Shown piece after piece: positions 45,259 through 55,643 of a stretch of DNA of 64,000 nucleotides. Under the pieces are notes generated by a model. That model ran no database searches. It saw nothing but the letters and a program-made list of their open reading frames with translations, and was not told the origin of the DNA. Positions within the stretch are counted from its first letter, which is position 1. Each line of letters begins with the position of its first letter. This DNA comes from Burkholderia guangdongensis (lineage in GTDB: Bacteria > Pseudomonadota > Gammaproteobacteria > Burkholderiales > Burkholderiaceae), in the NCBI RefSeq assembly GCF_013403875.1, contig NZ_JACBNX010000003.1, positions 1 to 64,000 of the forward strand, read 5' to 3'. The position numbers were made by a program, and so were the translations under genes.

Positions 45259-45566
45259 TTGCTGGTGCCCTCTTGCTTGGCGTTGGCGGCGGACGCGCCG
45301 TTCGCGCTCCCACCGAATTTTTCGTAGCCCTTGATGTCGTACGAGACGGTGTCGCGTTCGACCTTGAACCAGCGGCGGCAGCCCTGCGTGTGCAGCCACT
45401 GCTCGCGCGCGATGCCGCGCGGGTTCTCGCGCATGAACAGGTATTCGCCCCATTCGCGGTCCGACAGCTTCTCGGTATCGAGCGGACGCGCGATGTCGGC
45501 TTCGCCGCCGCACGTGAACTCGGATTCGGCGCGCGGGCCGCACCACGGACATTCGATCAGCAACAT
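45255..45566 (-). CDS. soxD: Sarcosine oxidase delta subunit
   Basis: A 103-residue zinc-binding subunit starting MLLIECPWCGPRAESEF, with the CPWC pair and a later Cys-Gly (FTCGGE) as zinc ligands, then the family block DREWGEYLFMRENPRGIARE and WLHTQGCRRWF. The C-terminal tail beyond residue 85 is Ala/Ser-rich and variable. It lies 26 bases after soxB. Confidence 0.97.
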   Translation of the reverse strand: MLLIECPWCGPRAESEFTCGGEADIARPLDTEKLSDREWGEYLFMRENPRGIAREQWLHTQGCRRWFKVERDTVSYDIKGYEKFGGSANGASAANAKQEGTSK

Positions 45567-45592
45567 AAGGTTCTCCTCGTGGCGGTTGGCGG

Positions 45593-46837
45593 TCAGTGCG
45601 CGACGGCGGCGGCGCCGTGTTCGTCGATCAGGTGGCCGTTGTAGAAGCGGTCGAGCGCGAATGCCGCGTTGAGCGCGTGCGGCTCGTCGCGCGCGATCGT
45701 GTGCGCGAACACCCAGCCCGAGCCCGGCGTCGCCTTGAAGCCGCCGGTGCCCCAGCCGCAGTTGAAGTACAGGCCCTTCACGTCGGTCTTGCTGATGATC
45801 GGGCACGCGTCCGGCGACACGTCGACGATACCGCCCCACTGGCGGTTCATCCGCACGCGCGAGAACACCGGGAACATCTCGACGATCGCCTGCAGCGTGC
45901 CTTCGATGACCTGGAAGCTGCCGCGCTGGCCGAAGCCCGTGTACTGGTCGATGCCGGCGCCGATCACGAGGTCGCCCTTGTCGGACTGGCTGATGTACGC
46001 GTGCACCGCGTTCGACATGATCACCGTGTTGACGACCGGCTTGATCGGCTCCGACACGAGCGCCTGCAGCGGATGGCTTTCGATCGGCAACCGCACGCCG
46101 GCCATGTCGGCGAGCGTCGTCGTGTTGCCGGCCGCGACGACCGCGACCTTCTTCGCCTTGATGAAGCCCTTCACCGTATCGACGCCGACGACCGCGCCAC
46201 CTTCGCGACGGATGCCCGTCACCTGGCAGTTCTGGATGATGTCGATGCCCGCGCGGTCCGCGCCGCGCGCGAAGCCCCACGCGACCGCGTCGTGGCGCGC
46301 CACGCCCGCGCGGCGCTGGATCGACGCGCCGAGCACCGGATAGCGGCTGTTCAGGTTGATCGTCGGCTCGATTTCCTTGATCTGCTGCGGCGTCAGGAAC
46401 TCGGCGTCGACGCCGTTCAGCCGGTTCGCGTTCACGCGGCGCTCGGTGTCGCGCACGTCCTGCAGCGTGTGCGCGAGGTTCATCACGCCGCGCTGGCTGA
46501 ACATCACGTTGTAGTTCAGGTCCTGCGACAGCCCTTCCCACAGCTTCATCGCCTTCTCATAGAGCGCGGCGGATTCGTCCCACAGATAGTTCGAGCGGAC
46601 GATCGTCGTGTTGCGCGCGGTGTTGCCGCCGCCGATCCAGCCCTTCTCGAGCACCGCGACGTTCGTGATGCCGTGCTCCTTCGCGAGGTAATACGCGGTG
46701 GCGAGCCCATGGCCGCCGCCGCCGACGATCACGACGTCGTATTCCTTCTTCGGTTCCGGGCTCCTCCACTGCTTTTCCCAGTTCTCGTGGTAGGACAGAC
46801 CGTTGCGGAACAGGCTGAATATCGAATAGCGGCTCAT
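45593..46837 (-). CDS. soxB: Sarcosine oxidase beta subunit
   Basis: A 414-residue FAD/FMN subunit. The FAD-binding motif is [20 protein letters not shown], and the end block [20 protein letters not shown] is characteristic. It oxidises the sarcosine methyl group; FMN is held between alpha and beta. I chose the ATG at 46837 ([13 protein letters not shown]), the usual SoxB N-terminus, over one three codons earlier. It starts 15 bases after sdaA. Confidence 0.97.
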   Translation of the reverse strand: MSRYSIFSLFRNGLSYHENWEKQWRSPEPKKEYDVVIVGGGGHGLATAYYLAKEHGITNVAVLEKGWIGGGNTARNTTIVRSNYLWDESAALYEKAMKLWEGLSQDLNYNVMFSQRGVMNLAHTLQDVRDTERRVNANRLNGVDAEFLTPQQIKEIEPTINLNSRYPVLGASIQRRAGVARHDAVAWGFARGADRAGIDIIQNCQVTGIRREGGAVVGVDTVKGFIKAKKVAVVAAGNTTTLADMAGVRLPIESHPLQALVSEPIKPVVNTVIMSNAVHAYISQSDKGDLVIGAGIDQYTGFGQRGSFQVIEGTLQAIVEMFPVFSRVRMNRQWGGIVDVSPDACPIISKTDVKGLYFNCGWGTGGFKATPGSGWVFAHTIARDEPHALNAAFALDRFYNGHLIDEHGAAAVAH

Positions 46838-46852
46838 TTCATGCACCCTTCG

Positions 46853-48241
46853 TTAGCATTCAATGACGTTCACGGCCAGACCGCCGCGCGACGTCTCCTT
46901 GTATTTCGTCTTCATGTCGGCGCCGGTCTCGCGCATCGTCTTGATCACCGAGTCGAGCGACACATAGTGCTGGCCGTCGCCCTTCAGCGCCATCCGCGAT
47001 GCGTTCAGCGCCTTGATCGCGCCCATCGCGTTGCGCTCGATGCACGGGATCTGCACGAGCCCGCCGACCGGATCGCACGTCATCCCGAGGTTGTGCTCCA
47101 TCCCGATCTCGGCCGCGTTCTCGACCTGATCGGGCGTACCGCCCATCACCGCCGCGAGCGCGGCGGCGGCCATCGAGCACGCGACGCCGACCTCGCCCTG
47201 GCAGCCGACCTCCGCGCCGGAGATCGACGCGGTTTCCTTGTAGATGATCCCGATCGCGGCGGCCGTGAGCAGGAACGTGACGATGCCGTCGTCATTCGAG
47301 CCGGGCACGAACTTCACGTAGTAATGGAGCACCGCCGGGATCACGCCGGCCGCGCCGTTCGTCGGCGCGGTGACGACGCGGCCGCCCGCCGCGTTCTCCT
47401 CGTTGACGGCCATCGCGTACAGGTTCACCCAGTCGAGCATCGACAGCGGATCGCGCAGCGATTCTTCGGAACGCGAACGAAGGTGGTTGCTCATCTCCGC
47501 CGCGCGGCGCTTCACCTGCATCGGGCCGGGCAGATTGCCCTCGACCTTGCAGCCGCGCTCGACGCACGCGGCCATCGTGCGCCAGATCGTCAGCAGCCCG
47601 GCGCGCACGTCTTCCGGCGACCGGGACGCGCATTCGTTCGCGAACGTCACCTCGGCGATCGACCGCCCGCTTTCGCGGCAGACGCGCATCAGGTCTTCGC
47701 CGGTGCGGAACGGATATGGCACCTCCGCCATCGCGCGCACGCCGTTCACGCGATCGCCGTCGCGGTTCACGACGAAGCCGCCGCCGATCGAGTAATACTC
47801 TTTCTCGACGAGCAACTGATCGTGCTCGTCGAATGCCTGAAAGCGCATGCCGTTCGAGTGCACGACGCTGCCCGTGCCGTTCATCAGCTTCCGGTAGAAG
47901 CCGATGTGCTCCTTCTCGTCGAAACGGACCGTCTGCCGGCCGAGCAGCGACAGCGACTTCTCCGCGCGGATCGCGGCGAGCCGCGGCTCGATGATGTCCG
48001 GATCGATCTGGTCGGGCAGATGCCCCTCGAGGCCGAGCAGCACCGCCTTGTCGGTGCCGTGCCCCTTGCCGGTCGCGCCGAGCGAGCCGTACAGCTCGAC
48101 CCGCACGCTGCGCACGAAGCCGAGCAGGTTCGCATCCTCGACGTGCGACGCGAAGCGGCACGCGGCGATCATCGGGCCGACCGTATGCGAGCTCGACGGG
48201 CCGATGCCGATCTTGAACAGGTCGAAAACGCTGACGTTCAT
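46853..48241 (-). CDS. sdaA: L-serine ammonia-lyase, iron-sulphur type
   Basis: A 462-residue single-chain L-serine dehydratase. The N-terminal signature [20 protein letters not shown] and the cluster cysteines in [16 protein letters not shown] and [15 protein letters not shown] are clear. It converts serine to pyruvate and ammonia with a [4Fe-4S] cluster. Heading the sox operon, it would remove serine formed from glycine and the methylene-tetrahydrofolate that sarcosine oxidation yields. The divergent AraC-type gene starts 269 bases away. Confidence 0.96.
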   Translation of the reverse strand: MNVSVFDLFKIGIGPSSSHTVGPMIAACRFASHVEDANLLGFVRSVRVELYGSLGATGKGHGTDKAVLLGLEGHLPDQIDPDIIEPRLAAIRAEKSLSLLGRQTVRFDEKEHIGFYRKLMNGTGSVVHSNGMRFQAFDEHDQLLVEKEYYSIGGGFVVNRDGDRVNGVRAMAEVPYPFRTGEDLMRVCRESGRSIAEVTFANECASRSPEDVRAGLLTIWRTMAACVERGCKVEGNLPGPMQVKRRAAEMSNHLRSRSEESLRDPLSMLDWVNLYAMAVNEENAAGGRVVTAPTNGAAGVIPAVLHYYVKFVPGSNDDGIVTFLLTAAAIGIIYKETASISGAEVGCQGEVGVACSMAAAALAAVMGGTPDQVENAAEIGMEHNLGMTCDPVGGLVQIPCIERNAMGAIKALNASRMALKGDGQHYVSLDSVIKTMRETGADMKTKYKETSRGGLAVNVIEC

Positions 48242-48509
48242 CTGGGTCTCTCTGCGTTCAAACGCGGTAAGTGACGATGGACGCCAGTACACCAAAGCGT
48301 AAAATCGGCCGATAGAACAAAAACGGCATCGGCGTGGGACGACACCGCCAACCGCCTCGTCCAACGTGCCCGATGGGCGTTTTGACGATGGTTCGCGGCG
48401 GAAAAACGCAAGTCCGCGCGTGCCCGTTCGGCGACGCTGGCAGCGAAGGCTACCGCGCCGCCGCCCCGAGTTCCGCCCGCCTTCGCGAGCCTGTCACGAT
48501 ATTTGCTCA

Positions 48510-49694
48510 ATGACCGCCGACTTACCCGCCTCTCCCCTCGCCGAGCCCGCGCCGCGGCGCATCCGCTTCGGCATCGTGCTGCTGCCGAACTTCACGCTGA
48601 CGGCGTTCTCCGGCTTCGTCGACATGCTGCGGCTGTCCGCCGACGACGGCGACTACAGCAAGCCGGTGCGATGCGCGTGGAGCGTGATCGGCGACACGCT
48701 CGCGCCGGTGCGCGCGAGTTGCGGGATCCAGATCACGCCGTGGGAGACGTTCGACGATGCCGAACCGTTCGACTACGTAGTCGTCGTCGGCGGGCTGCTG
48801 CACTCCGGGCCGCAGGCGGGGCCGGAGACGCTGCAGTTCATCCGCCGCGCGGCGGAGCGCGGCGCGACGATCGTCGGGATCTGCACCGGCGTATTCACGC
48901 TGATGCGCGCGGGCGTGCTCGCCGCGCACCGGATCTGCGTGAGCTGGTTCCATTACTGGGATTTCATCGAGCGCTTCCCGTCCGCCGATCCGGACCTCCT
49001 GATCGCCGACCGCCTGTTCGTGATCGACCGGCGCCGGATCACGTGCTCCGGCGGGCGCGCGTCGATCGACGTCGCGGCCGCGATCCTGCTGCGCCACTTC
49101 GATCACGCGACCGTGCAGAAGGCGCTGCGGATCCTGCTCGTCGGCGAGATGCAGAAGGGCAACGCGCCGCAGCCGCATCCGCCGGGCCTCGAGCCGGCCA
49201 CGCACCCGAAGGTCAAGCGCGCGATTCTGCTGATGGAACAACACGTCGGCCGGGCGCTGCCGCTCGAGGAGCTCGCGTGCAAGCTCGACCTGTCCGCGCG
49301 GCAGCTCGAGCGGCTGTTCAAGGCGGAGACCGGCAAGAGCCCGCAGGCGTTCGCGAAGCAGGTGCGGCTGCGCACCGCCGCGTGGCTGCTGACGAGCTCG
49401 GACCGCACGGTCGCCGACATCGCGTCGAGCTGCGGCTTCGCCGACGCGTCGCACCTCGGCCGCGAGTTCCGCAAGCAGTTCGGCGTGCCGCCCGCGACCT
49501 ATCGGGAGAAAGGCGCGCCGGCGGGAGATGGGGTTGGCGACGAGGCTGGCAATATTGGGGCTGGCGACGCCGGGCTCGATCTCGCGCCAGGCGACGCGTG
49601 GCCGGGCGACGCTTCGCCCGGTGGCGCCCCGCTTCCGCACGACGACGCCGGCGCGTTTCCGGAAGACGAAGCCGGGCCGGTTCCGCTTGGCTGA
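48510..49694 (+). CDS. GlxA/AraC-type regulator, probable activator of the sox operon
   Basis: A 394-residue regulator with a DJ-1/PfpI-like N-terminal domain (FGIVLLPNFTLTAFSGFVDM, later GICTGVFTLMRAGVLAAHR) and a C-terminal AraC DNA-binding domain (LACKLDLSARQLERLFKAET, VADIASSCGFADASHLGREF). GbdR and SouR of Pseudomonas, which respond to glycine betaine, dimethylglycine or sarcosine, have this layout. Divergence from sdaA-soxBDAG supports a SouR-like role. The last ~55 residues are an unusual acidic Gly/Ala/Asp/Pro tail (GDEAGNIGAGDAGLDLAPG). The ATG at 48510 is the sensible start. Confidence 0.88.
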   Translation: MTADLPASPLAEPAPRRIRFGIVLLPNFTLTAFSGFVDMLRLSADDGDYSKPVRCAWSVIGDTLAPVRASCGIQITPWETFDDAEPFDYVVVVGGLLHSGPQAGPETLQFIRRAAERGATIVGICTGVFTLMRAGVLAAHRICVSWFHYWDFIERFPSADPDLLIADRLFVIDRRRITCSGGRASIDVAAAILLRHFDHATVQKALRILLVGEMQKGNAPQPHPPGLEPATHPKVKRAILLMEQHVGRALPLEELACKLDLSARQLERLFKAETGKSPQAFAKQVRLRTAAWLLTSSDRTVADIASSCGFADASHLGREFRKQFGVPPATYREKGAPAGDGVGDEAGNIGAGDAGLDLAPGDAWPGDASPGGAPLPHDDAGAFPEDEAGPVPLG

Positions 49695-49743
49695 TATTTC
49701 ATCATACCAATAGACATCGACCTTCTCTTCGGGAATTCCAGTC

Positions 49744-50520
49744 ATGCCGCGCTTCGCCGCCAACGTTTCGATGATGTACACCGAGCACGCGTTCCTCGAC
49801 CGCTTCGCCGCCGCCGCGAAGGATGGCTTCAACGCGGTCGAGTACCTGTTCCCGTACGATTTCCCCGCCGACGCGATCCGCGCGCGGCTCGACGCGCACG
49901 GGCTCACGCAGGCGCTGTTCAACGCGCCGCCGGGCGACTGGGCCGCTGGCGAACGCGGAACCGCGTCGCTGCCGGGCCGCGAGGACGAGTTCAGGCGCGG
50001 GATCGACACCGCGCTCGCGTACGCGCGCACGATCGGCAACCGGAAGCTGCATGTGATGGCCGGCCTGCTCGCGCCCGGCCAGGACCGCGCGCGCCATCAT
50101 GCGACGTACGTCGCGAACCTCGCGCATGCCGCGCAGGCGGCGGCCGCCGACGGCGTCACGGTGCTGATCGAGCCGATCAACCCGCGCGACATGCCCGGCT
50201 ACTTCGTGAGCCGCCAGGACGACGCGCATGCGATCTGCGCCGAGGTCGGCGCACCGAACCTGAAGGTGCAGTTCGACTGCTACCACTGCCAGATCGTCGA
50301 AGGCGATGTTGCGATGAAACTGAAGCGCGATATCGCGGGGATCGGCCACATTCAGATCGCGGGCGTGCCGGAGCGGCACGAGCCGAATATCGGCGAGCTG
50401 AACTATCCGTATCTGTTCGATGTGATCGACGCGCTCGGCTACGATGGCTGGATCGGCTGCGAATACCGCCCGAAGGCAGGCACGTCCGACGGGCTCGGCT
50501 GGCTGAAGCCGTATCTGTGA
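49744..50520 (+). CDS. hyi: Hydroxypyruvate isomerase-family protein
   Basis: A 258-residue TIM-barrel isomerase of the Hyi/OtnI group. The metal ligands are in [29 protein letters not shown] and [10 protein letters not shown]-terminus [20 protein letters not shown] is diagnostic. It interconverts hydroxypyruvate and tartronate semialdehyde, or acts on related acids. Placement near serine/glycine genes suggests a link to hydroxypyruvate metabolism. It follows the AraC gene by 49 bases and may be co-transcribed. Confidence 0.9.
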   Translation: MPRFAANVSMMYTEHAFLDRFAAAAKDGFNAVEYLFPYDFPADAIRARLDAHGLTQALFNAPPGDWAAGERGTASLPGREDEFRRGIDTALAYARTIGNRKLHVMAGLLAPGQDRARHHATYVANLAHAAQAAAADGVTVLIEPINPRDMPGYFVSRQDDAHAICAEVGAPNLKVQFDCYHCQIVEGDVAMKLKRDIAGIGHIQIAGVPERHEPNIGELNYPYLFDVIDALGYDGWIGCEYRPKAGTSDGLGWLKPYL

Positions 50521-50534
50521 TCGGACCGGGAAAG

Positions 50535-50577
50535 CCCCCGGCGTGCGCGGATGCGGTCGCATCGCCGGCACCGGGGG
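50535..50577. terminator. Strong nested hairpin between convergent hyi and livK-like genes
   Basis: An outer seven-base stem CCCCCGG/CCGGGGG encloses an inner perfect stem GATGCG/CGCATC with a two-base loop. It lies in the 91-base convergent gap. No T tract is present, so it may act in both directions with help. Confidence 0.55.
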
Positions 50578-50611
50578 ATGACGGCAGCGGCCGCTTCGGG
50601 CCGCGGCCGCG

Positions 50612-51757
50612 TCACATCTTCACGATGTCGAGCACCTGCTTCTTGCCGTTCGTGTAGTGGAAGATCGAAATCGACGATTGCTTGAGATCGCCGTGGCTGT
50701 CGAACTGGACGAGACCGGTCACGCCTTCGCGCTTCGTCTGCTGCATCGCGCCGACGATCGCCGCGGACGACGTCGAGTTCGCGCGTTTCATCGCATCGAC
50801 GAGCACGTACACCGCGTCGTACGCGAACGGCGCATAGATCACGACCGGCTGACCGAAGCGCGCCTGATATTTCTGACCGAACGCAGCGCCGCCGGGCATC
50901 TTCTCGAGCGCGATGCCGGCCTCGGAGCAATAGACCGAGTCGGTCGCGTTGCCCGCCAGCTTGCTCAGGTCGGTCGTGCACGCGCCGTCGCCGAACAGCA
51001 TCTTCGACGACACCGCGAGTTGCCGCGCCTGCTTCGCGAACGGGCCGGCCGTCGCGTCCATGCCGCCGTACATGATGACGTCCGGGCGCTCGCCCTTGAT
51101 CTTGGTCAGGATCGCGCGGAAATCGGTTGCCTTGTCGTTCGTCGCATCGCGCGACACGACCGTCAGGCCGGCACTGCTCGCGGTCTTCGCGAACTGCTCG
51201 GCCAGCCCCTGCCCATACGAGGTCGCATCGTCGACGACCGCGACGGTCTTCGCCTTCAAGCCCGACGCCGCATAACGCGCGAGCGCGGGGCCTTGCTGCG
51301 CGTCCGTGCCGACCATCCGGTACGCGACATTGAAACCCTGCAGCGTCAGCGTCGGATTCGTCGCGGACGGGGTGATCATCGTCACGTGCGCGTCGTTGTA
51401 GATCTTCGATGCCGGAATCGACACGCCCGAGTTCAGATGGCCGACAACGGCGGCCACGCCATCGTCGATGAGCTTCTGCGCGACCTGGGTGCCTTGTCGC
51501 GGATCGGCGGCGTCGTCCTGCGCATCGAGGCTCAACGTCACCTTCTGCCCATTGATCGTCAGCCCGGATTTGTTGATCTCGTCGATCGCGAGCTGGGCGC
51601 CGTTCTCGATGTCCTTGCCCATGTGTGCAAGATCGCCCGTCAGCGGAACCGCGCAGCCGATTTTCACGGTCTGGTCCGCATGCGCGGCGGGAGTCAGCGC
51701 GGGAGCGAATCCGCCGAGCAGCAGCGTGGCGGTAGCAAGTGGGCGACGGTAATTCAT
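50612..51757 (-). CDS. Branched-chain amino-acid-type ABC substrate-binding protein
   Basis: A 381-residue periplasmic binding protein of the LivJ/LivK family. Signal peptide ends near PAAHADQTV; then VKIGCAVPLTGDLAHMGKDI, NGAQLAIDEIN and DDATSYGQGLAEQF. No permease or ATPase genes are adjacent, so it must use a transporter encoded elsewhere. I chose the ATG at 51757 (MNYRRPLA). It is divergent from the MocR regulator across about 200 bases of AT-richer DNA, which suggests control by it. Confidence 0.92.
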   Translation of the reverse strand: MNYRRPLATATLLLGGFAPALTPAAHADQTVKIGCAVPLTGDLAHMGKDIENGAQLAIDEINKSGLTINGQKVTLSLDAQDDAADPRQGTQVAQKLIDDGVAAVVGHLNSGVSIPASKIYNDAHVTMITPSATNPTLTLQGFNVAYRMVGTDAQQGPALARYAASGLKAKTVAVVDDATSYGQGLAEQFAKTASSAGLTVVSRDATNDKATDFRAILTKIKGERPDVIMYGGMDATAGPFAKQARQLAVSSKMLFGDGACTTDLSKLAGNATDSVYCSEAGIALEKMPGGAAFGQKYQARFGQPVVIYAPFAYDAVYVLVDAMKRANSTSSAAIVGAMQQTKREGVTGLVQFDSHGDLKQSSISIFHYTNGKKQVLDIVKM

Positions 51758-51960
51758 GCAGGTCTCCATAACAGTTTTTGATCGAACCAACGGAACGGCA
51801 AAGGGGAAACCCCAGGGCGCTCGGAAGCGAGAGATTAATGTAGTGAATTAGGCCTATACAGATACATGTACACTTCGAAGCGGTGTCGGCTGACTGTATT
51901 GGTTACGGCACCACCACAATTTTATGTATCGACCATTTTTGACGTGATAGGCGCGCGACG

Positions 51961-53364
51961 ATGAAGCCCGTTCTGATGCTCGATCCTCAATCGGAAACGT
52001 CACTGGTTCAACAGATCGTGACCGGGCTCGCGGCGATGGTCGACGACAAGCGCTGGCGGCCGGGCGTGCGCGTGCCGAGCATTCGCGCATTTGCGGAAGC
52101 GCATCGCGTATCGACCTTCACGGTCGTCGAGGCGTACGACCGGCTCGTCGCGCAAGGCGTGCTGATGGCGCGGCGCGGCTCCGGTTTTTACGTCGCCGAA
52201 AGGAATCGCAACGACGTGCGTCCGGCCATCGAGAAGCTCGACGAGAAGTTCACGAACGGCTGGTCGATACGCAACGTGCTGGAGCGGGCGGAAGGCACGA
52301 TTCACGCGGGCTCGGGCTCGATCCCGGAAGGATGGCTCGACGTGGACGGCATCGCGCGGGCGCTCAGGCAACTGGCCGCGCGTCCGCAGGCGCTGCTGGG
52401 TTCGGGGCACGCGAAGGGATATGAGCCGTTGCGCGAGCAGATCGTGCGGCAGCTCGCCGAACACGAGATCGAAGCGAGCCCCTCCGGCATCGTCACGACA
52501 CTGGGGGCCAACCAGGCGCTGGATCTTGCCGTTCGGCATCTCACGCGCGAAGGCGACGTCGTGCTGGTCGACGAGCCGGGCTATAGCGATCTGCTCGTCG
52601 GATTGCGGCTGCGTCGGGTCAAGACGGTCGGGATACCGATGACGCCCGCGGGTCCGGACGTTCCCGCGATGGAGCGCGCGTTCGAAACGCATCGCCCGAA
52701 AGTGTTCTTCACGAATACGCGGCTGCACAATCCGACCGGCGCGAGCTACAGTTCCGCCACGGCATTCAAGGTGCTGAAGCTGGCGGAGCGCTACGACTGC
52801 ATCATCGTCGAGGACGATGTGTCGGCGAGCCTCGTGTCCGGAAATTCCGTCGCGCTCGCGTCGATGGATCAGCTGAAGCGCGTCGTCTACATCGGCAGTT
52901 TTTCAAAGACGGTGGGGCCGGGCCTGCGCGTCGGCTTCGTCGCGGCCGACCCTGCGCTGCTCGAGGGGCTGCTTTACCACAAGCTGGTGTCCGGGATGGC
53001 GACGCCGACCGTGACGGAGCAGCTGGTGCACGCGGTGCTGTCCGAAGGGCATTTCAGGAAACAGACGGAGCAATTGCGCGACCGTCTGGCGGCCGCCCAG
53101 GAGCGCACGTGCCGCCGGCTCGAATCGATCGGCTTCGAGGTATTTTGCGAACCGCGAGCCGGCATGTTCGTCTGGGCACGGCCCGCCGGTTTGCATTGCG
53201 ATTCCGCCGAGCTCGCGATGCGTGCCGTCGATAGCAGGATTTTCCTCGCGCCGGGTAGTTTTTTTTATGCGGATGCGCCGGAGAGCGGGTGGTTGCGGTT
53301 CAACGTCGCGCATTGCAATTTCGATCGGTTGTTTGGGTTTCTTGAGGAGGCGGTGGGGGGGTGA
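51961..53364 (+). CDS. MocR/PdxR-type regulator (GntR HTH plus aminotransferase domain)
   Basis: A 467-residue protein. The N-terminal winged helix is RVPSIRAFAEAHRVSTFTVV with EAYDRL; after a linker comes a class-I aminotransferase-like domain with the PLP lysine in YIGSFSKTVGPGLRVG, and LHNPTGASYS. MocR proteins bind PLP and sometimes an amine or amino acid to control transport or metabolism. It is divergent from the LivK-type gene, its likely target. The ATG at 51961 gives a short start; Met6 is also possible. Confidence 0.92.
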   Translation: MKPVLMLDPQSETSLVQQIVTGLAAMVDDKRWRPGVRVPSIRAFAEAHRVSTFTVVEAYDRLVAQGVLMARRGSGFYVAERNRNDVRPAIEKLDEKFTNGWSIRNVLERAEGTIHAGSGSIPEGWLDVDGIARALRQLAARPQALLGSGHAKGYEPLREQIVRQLAEHEIEASPSGIVTTLGANQALDLAVRHLTREGDVVLVDEPGYSDLLVGLRLRRVKTVGIPMTPAGPDVPAMERAFETHRPKVFFTNTRLHNPTGASYSSATAFKVLKLAERYDCIIVEDDVSASLVSGNSVALASMDQLKRVVYIGSFSKTVGPGLRVGFVAADPALLEGLLYHKLVSGMATPTVTEQLVHAVLSEGHFRKQTEQLRDRLAAAQERTCRRLESIGFEVFCEPRAGMFVWARPAGLHCDSAELAMRAVDSRIFLAPGSFFYADAPESGWLRFNVAHCNFDRLFGFLEEAVGG

Positions 53365-53661
53365 AACGTAAAAAGCGGGAGGAAACGCGACGCGCCGAAC
53401 GTTTGCGCGCCCGGCCCTATGTCATGGACGGTGAACAGGTTCTGCCGCGCCCTCGCCTTGGACGGGAAGATGTGTCTCAGCCGATGGGTGTTACTCCGTA
53501 TTGCGTGGATTTTCTTAATTTCGGATAAGAGCATGAGCCCGCCTGGCGCAAGTGTCATGCGTGTCGCGGGATAGGACAGCGTTCGCATGCATGATGCTGT
53601 AATCGGTTCAGGGTTCGAATAAATTTTATTGCCGACACGCTCAAGTTCACCGGGGGAGACG
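53365..53661. other. Intergenic region with lower GC, no gene seen
   Basis: About 297 bases between the MocR gene and the first polytopic membrane gene. Composition drops and stays lower into the next gene, marking the left border of the probable acquired envelope cluster. A GGGGGAGAC ribosome site lies at its end. No repeat long enough to call an insertion scar was seen. Confidence 0.45.
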
Positions 53662-55599
53662 ATGCATGATGATGCTGTTCGCAGTGCGTTGGAAGCGTCT
53701 GATGTGTCTGCTGAAAAACAATCAAACCATGAGATGGCAGTAGCCATTCTCCTGCTTGCCACGCTCTGGCTCCTGACTCGCCCCTATTTCGGCATCTACC
53801 ACGATTCACGGCTTTATATCGTTCAAGGTTTGGCTCATCTCCACCCGGAAGCCTATGCCGACGATCTCTATTTCAAGTACGGTTCGCAGGATTCGTTTTC
53901 GATCGTCGGAATTCTGCTCGCACATGGTCTTGCCCACTTCTCTCCAGAAACGGTCAATCTTTCGCTGACCGTGATGGGGGAGGCATTCTGGTTGATTGCC
54001 GCGTGGCGGTTCGCGACTGCAATCTACTTGCCGGGCCGCGAAAAATTGCTGGCGTTGGCTGCGCTTTTCATTTTGCCACCCGATTATGCGGCGGCTAATG
54101 TTTTTCATTACGGCGAACCGTTCTTTACGCCTCGCTTGTACGCAGAAGCCATGACGATGATCGCATTGGCTGCGTTTCTGAGTGGGCGGTGGTTGATATC
54201 GGCGGCTTGGGCACTACTCGCACTCGTCACTCACCCTATCGCTCCGCTCTCCGGTGTGATGTTGGCCTTCTTCATGCTAGCCGCCAAGGATGTGAGATGG
54301 TGGTGGGGCGCGGCTCTTGGTGGCCTGCTTGGCGTTGGCCTCTGCGTGTTGGGTGTCGAACCGTTCGTACGATTTCGTGTAGTTGTTTCGGGAGACTGGC
54401 TCAGCGAGGTGATGATTCGCTGTAAATGGACGTTCTTCTCGGGCTGGTCATCTCTTGATTATTCACGACTCGTCGTGCAAGCCTTGATCGTCAGCACGGC
54501 GTTCACCACTTTCTCGAAGACCGAGCGGCGACTATGTGCTGCACTCGGGGCGACCGTCGTCGCGAGTTTATTGCTGAACGCTGTCGGGGTTGATCTGATG
54601 CATAGCCTGCTCATCATCAATCTTCAACCGGTCCGTTTTTTGTGGCTTGCAAGTGTAATCGCAAACCTGGTCGCGGGTGCCGCTCTTTGTCGGGCATTCA
54701 CTACAAAAGAGCCGTATCGATGGCATTTTGCGGGGGCGCTGGCGATATACGCCTCCTCCATTTGTTTCTCCAATCTGCTTATATTTGCAATACCGCCGCT
54801 AATCGTTTCACTATGGCTAATAATACGTGGCAATTCAGAATCCAGGTGGATTCGGCGCACGAACTTTATAGTCACGACTCTTGCCGTTGAGTTAGCTGCG
54901 GGAGGCGTTATCCTTACGGCATATGTCGCAGCTAAGCGACCCGACGGAATCTTTAGCTTCCTCATAGCGAGTGGATTGGTTCTTACCGTTCTTGCCGCGG
55001 CCGCATCGTATCGCAGGCACCATACTGCGGCGCTTGCGCTTTCGATAGCAGCATGCATGACTGCAGCGAGCGCAGTCGACAGGCGCGATGGTTGGGAGCG
55101 TGTCATCGAGGTACCCACTCCACCGGCACTTCCCGAAAAACTCCTGGGGAATGCGCGTAACATTTATTGGGAAGACGGAGTTGAGTTCATGTGGCTGCGA
55201 CTAGGTCGCGCAAGCTATTTTTCGTGCCTCCAGGGATCGGGCGTAATGTTCTATCGCAGAACGGCGCTCGAATATTTCAGAAGATTGAATGTATTAAGCC
55301 AATTGAATACGCAAGATTTTTGGGACAAACCAGACACTTTTTGTTCGGGCAAAGCGATTCCGTATTCCTTCGCCCCAAAGGACGCGACTGACATAATCAA
55401 GGCATGCGAGAAGCTTCCGGATCTGGATATGATGGTTCTTCTGTCTGACGAGGCGTCGTTGAATCCTCCGTCGTGGAAAATGCCTGCGCCTCGCTATAGA
55501 ATGAAGGAGAACGGATCGTACGAAGCGGTAGATCATTACTACTTCTATGATTGCCAAAAACTTCGAGAGAAAGGATGGGGAGGTCGATCGGCGAATTGA
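53662..55599 (+). CDS. Large polytopic membrane protein, paralog of the 57637-59610 product
   Basis: A 645-residue protein with about ten or more membrane segments and a C-terminal soluble part of some 150 residues. Two conserved acidic stretches lie in the first extracytoplasmic loop (FGIYHDSRLYIVQGL; DDLYFKYGSQDSFSI), a layout reminiscent of GT-C membrane glycosyltransferases. The C-terminal region shares SYF...GSGVMFYRRTALEYFR and the ending YYFYDC with the second protein. GC is distinctly lower than neighbours. The function is unknown; a role in surface-sugar modification is inferred from gtrA and the flavoprotein next door. Confidence 0.7.
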   Translation: MHDDAVRSALEASDVSAEKQSNHEMAVAILLLATLWLLTRPYFGIYHDSRLYIVQGLAHLHPEAYADDLYFKYGSQDSFSIVGILLAHGLAHFSPETVNLSLTVMGEAFWLIAAWRFATAIYLPGREKLLALAALFILPPDYAAANVFHYGEPFFTPRLYAEAMTMIALAAFLSGRWLISAAWALLALVTHPIAPLSGVMLAFFMLAAKDVRWWWGAALGGLLGVGLCVLGVEPFVRFRVVVSGDWLSEVMIRCKWTFFSGWSSLDYSRLVVQALIVSTAFTTFSKTERRLCAALGATVVASLLLNAVGVDLMHSLLIINLQPVRFLWLASVIANLVAGAALCRAFTTKEPYRWHFAGALAIYASSICFSNLLIFAIPPLIVSLWLIIRGNSESRWIRRTNFIVTTLAVELAAGGVILTAYVAAKRPDGIFSFLIASGLVLTVLAAAASYRRHHTAALALSIAACMTAASAVDRRDGWERVIEVPTPPALPEKLLGNARNIYWEDGVEFMWLRLGRASYFSCLQGSGVMFYRRTALEYFRRLNVLSQLNTQDFWDKPDTFCSGKAIPYSFAPKDATDIIKACEKLPDLDMMVLLSDEASLNPPSWKMPAPRYRMKENGSYEAVDHYYFYDCQKLREKGWGGRSAN

Positions 55600-55643
55600 C
55601 GCCGACGGCAGATCAAGAGAAATGATTTCGCGGCGACTCGATA

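Noticed and set aside
42166..45327. A 1053-codon open frame on the plus strand
   Set aside because: It is antisense to soxA, Arg/His/Leu-rich, lacks recognisable motifs and arises from the GC-biased codon use of the real gene.
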